A DNA stretch of 64,000 nt from Saprospiraceae bacterium (GTDB lineage Bacteria; Bacteroidota; Bacteroidia; Chitinophagales; Saprospiraceae), in the NCBI GenBank assembly GCA_016714785.1, contig JADKCC010000037.1, forward strand, positions 29,925 to 93,924, read 5' to 3'. Shown piece by piece: positions 62,416 to 64,000 of this stretch. The stretch's first letter is position 1. Every line of letters starts with the position of its first letter. Under the pieces are notes generated by a model. The model was not told the DNA's origin and ran no database searches. It saw nothing but the letters and a program-made list of their open reading frames with translations. The position numbers and the translations under genes are program-made.

Positions 62416-62423
62416 TACCTTTG
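62416..62423 (+). promoter_or_regulatory. Putative -7 box TACCTTTG before the RAYT relic
   Basis: TACCTTTG lies 6 bp before the relic ATG at 62430, giving a nearly leaderless transcript if used. Confidence 0.35.
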
Positions 62424-62429
62424 CATTTT

Positions 62430-62722
62430 ATGAGTACTAGATACCAAATATATGATACGGCTAGCTCTTACTTTCTTACTTTTCAAGTTATTGATTGGGT
62501 TGATAGATTTAAAAGGAAGGTTTAATGGTATCTTATATTGGATAGTTTTGATTATTGTAGAAAAATTTCTTTTACAAATCAAAAATGGCTTTTATTCATG
62601 AAAATACCATGAGAAATGGATAGGTAGTGAAGGCTGAAGATTGGATGGACAGTAGTCAACGAAATTATAATGGATTAGAAAGTTGATTGGAGATAAATGT
62701 ATCAGATATATCATGGATTTAG
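62430..62722 (+). pseudogene. Relic of a REP-associated tyrosine (Y1, IS200-like) transposase
   Basis: The 5' part reads MSTRYQIYDTASSYFLTFQV then IDWVDRFKRKV, the start of RAYT-type transposases. A frameshift follows with NGILYWIVLIIVEKFLLQIK. The central part carrying the HUH motif and the catalytic Tyr is deleted. From about 62593 the C-terminal end is recognisable (IHENTMRNG, stop, VVKAEDWMDSSQRNYNGLES, stop, LEINVSDISWI). Two in-frame stops, a frameshift and the deletion make it clearly non-functional. It may mark the site where an sbcC gene or other sequence was displaced. Confidence 0.75.
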
Positions 62723-62913
62723 GTATTCGGATTCAAATTAAAAATTTGGCAACACAAAGACGTAAGCACAGCCTACGCCTTGCTGGGAATGTCTTTATTC
62801 CGATGGAAAAAAAATATAAGCATATTAGAAAATTTGTACCCGCTCATTTAAGTGAAAATTTTGATTGGATTTTTGTGGAAGATGAAGCAAAATCAAAAAT
62901 TATAAAAAGATAA
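62683..62913 (+). CDS. Doubtful small ORF of unknown function
   Basis: This 76-codon frame overlaps the end of the RAYT relic in another frame, and its first dozen codons are therefore suspect. The rest (GNVFIPMEKKYKHIRKFVPA, HLSENFDWIFVEDEAKSKII) is charged and matches nothing I know. It ends 7 bp before the next gene, which is the main reason to list it. Confidence 0.25.
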   Translation: MIGDKCIRYIMDLGIRIQIKNLATQRRKHSLRLAGNVFIPMEKKYKHIRKFVPAHLSENFDWIFVEDEAKSKIIKR

Positions 62914-62920
62914 CATAACT

Positions 62921-63748
62921 ATGAATTTCATGATTAAAGTAAGCATTATCGTTATTGCTATTTATGTACTATTAAAAATATTTTCAAATAAAATTGAAAA
63001 TTATTTTGAGTATAGCTTATCCGGTGAAAAAAAAGTCCAACAATATATTTCTACTCATTTTCATGAATATGATGATGTACGTGAAGAAGTTCATAAAATA
63101 ATAAATAATGGGCTTCAGAACAAATTAATGAAATATAAGTCTCAAATAAATAAAACGTTTTTTTCAACGGATTCATTGTATATATTTAATCCATCGCGAA
63201 ATAAGTTTTATACCACATTAAATAGTATTAATTCAATAAATGCTTCCGGTTCATCTGATTTGGTGCAAGGACTTTATGGTGTAAAAATACAAGATCAATG
63301 GTATATATTTTTTGGTGGAAACTTAATTGCGATGCGAGGTGGATATAAATATGATAAATACGAACCATTTACTTGGGATGAGATCAGCTTTATGGCACAT
63401 GAACAGATGTTTGGCAAGTACCTTAGTTTTGACTGGAAAGGAAAGTTGTCCATCAATCATGAATTAATAGACAAAGAAGTTAATCCTTGGGATCTTGGAG
63501 GTACTAGCGTCTCAGAGGAAGGTACAGAAACTGAAAGGTTTTTAAGGATTTGGGAGTTTAAAAATTCTCAAATTATTGACAGCCTTCAAATAGCACAGAT
63601 CAAAGAAGATTTAGAAGCAGGCAAAAACAAGCCCAAAGACCCGATCAAAAAAGTGACTTGGTGGAATAAGTTATGGGGAGAAGAAGTTCCAATCTTCGAG
63701 ACTGATGAGTGGAAGGAGTATATAAAAAGTAAAAACCAAAGAAAATGA
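62921..63748 (+). CDS. Membrane-anchored protein of unknown function
   Basis: The 275-residue protein has one N-terminal transmembrane segment (about 4-23, IKVSIIVIAIYVLLKIF) and a large soluble part with aromatic-rich segments (GLYGVKIQDQWYIFFGGNLI, YEPFTWDEISFMAHEQMFGK) and a basic C terminus. No family is recognised. Its stop overlaps the next ATG (ATGA), so the two proteins are translationally coupled and probably act together. Confidence 0.6.
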   Translation: MNFMIKVSIIVIAIYVLLKIFSNKIENYFEYSLSGEKKVQQYISTHFHEYDDVREEVHKIINNGLQNKLMKYKSQINKTFFSTDSLYIFNPSRNKFYTTLNSINSINASGSSDLVQGLYGVKIQDQWYIFFGGNLIAMRGGYKYDKYEPFTWDEISFMAHEQMFGKYLSFDWKGKLSINHELIDKEVNPWDLGGTSVSEEGTETERFLRIWEFKNSQIIDSLQIAQIKEDLEAGKNKPKDPIKKVTWWNKLWGEEVPIFETDEWKEYIKSKNQRK

Positions 63749-64000
63749 ATCATAGTAATCAAATAAATCATAAAAATCATAGTTCAGACAATTTCATAGC
63801 TCCCGAAAACGCAGTAGGTTCCACCGGTAGCTTTGATCCCATATATCGTCTAGCTACATCCAACTTTGATGGTGTCTTTCAGTATGGCAGTGATTTTAAC
63901 AACGAACGAAGGTGTCGCCAAGATGGTATTGCACCTCAAATTGGAGTAAATGCAAGCGGTATTGTTCCAAATATCTTCATACCTGAAGCCAAAGAATCCA
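63745..64000 (+). CDS. Unknown protein, 5' part only
   Basis: From ATG at 63745, overlapping the previous stop, the frame is open to the window end (85 codons). The visible part is His/Asn-rich at the start, then reads FIAPENAVGSTGSFDPIYRL and FDGVFQYGSDFNNERRCRQD; it has no signal peptide and no recognised family. It is coupled to the membrane-anchored protein upstream. Confidence 0.55.
   Translation, partial: MNHSNQINHKNHSSDNFIAPENAVGSTGSFDPIYRLATSNFDGVFQYGSDFNNERRCRQDGIAPQIGVNASGIVPNIFIPEAKES

Overview
The window looks like chromosomal DNA of an AT-rich member of the Bacteroidota. This rests on three secreted proteins with type IX secretion (T9SS) sorting tails, Bacteroidota-typical families (DUF5606, DUF4296, GLPGLI, SusC/TonB-type receptors with an N-terminal carboxypeptidase-regulatory domain, LuxC-type acyl-CoA reductase) and many upstream boxes matching the Bacteroidota -7 promoter element TAnnTTTG. 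A Saprospiria-like lineage is my guess only. No tRNA, rRNA or CRISPR array is visible.

Layout: 1-8 kb holds the end of a DUF5606 gene, a patch of homopolymer-rich sequence that looks artefactual, an NTF2-like lipoprotein, a four-repeat T9SS protein, a GNAT acetyltransferase, a PhoR/PhoB-like two-component pair, a DUF4296 lipoprotein and a broken sixA. 8-18 kb holds a GLPGLI/outer-membrane-barrel pair, a CBS protein, a TPP riboswitch in front of a TonB-dependent receptor (probably thiamin uptake), and a dockerin-like T9SS protein flanked by a direct repeat. 17.7-25.8 kb holds an acyl-CoA reductase, a di-haem peroxidase, L-serine dehydratase and a GDP-heptose cluster (hddC, gmhA, hddA, glycosyltransferase).

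26.5-46.4 kb is the accessory core. A small coiled-coil protein precedes two 21-bp-period tandem arrays on opposite sides of a dispersed repeat. Then comes a composite defence island built inside a type I restriction-modification locus: hsdM1, a GmrSD-like DUF262/HNH gene with a HEPN-like tail, hsdM2, hsdS, rloA, rloB, a 59-codon hsdR/hsdS chimera, an IS1380-family element with a 5-bp target duplication, an ietA/ietS-like AAA ATPase plus subtilase pair, and finally hsdR. The six genes from hsdM1 to rloB all carry frameshifts, mostly in short homopolymers, while ietA, ietS and hsdR are open. This is either recent decay or a locally poor assembly, and cannot be decided from sequence alone.

46.5-64 kb returns to housekeeping genes: membrane and TPR proteins of unknown function, an alpha-glucan phosphorylase homologue with an altered PLP-lysine motif, uvrA, scoB behind a 32-unit heptanucleotide array in its presumed leader, a beta-helix T9SS protein, a repeat-rich intergenic stretch, a CYTH protein, an overlapping pdeM/sbcD pair, a RAYT transposase relic and three unrecognised genes at the end.
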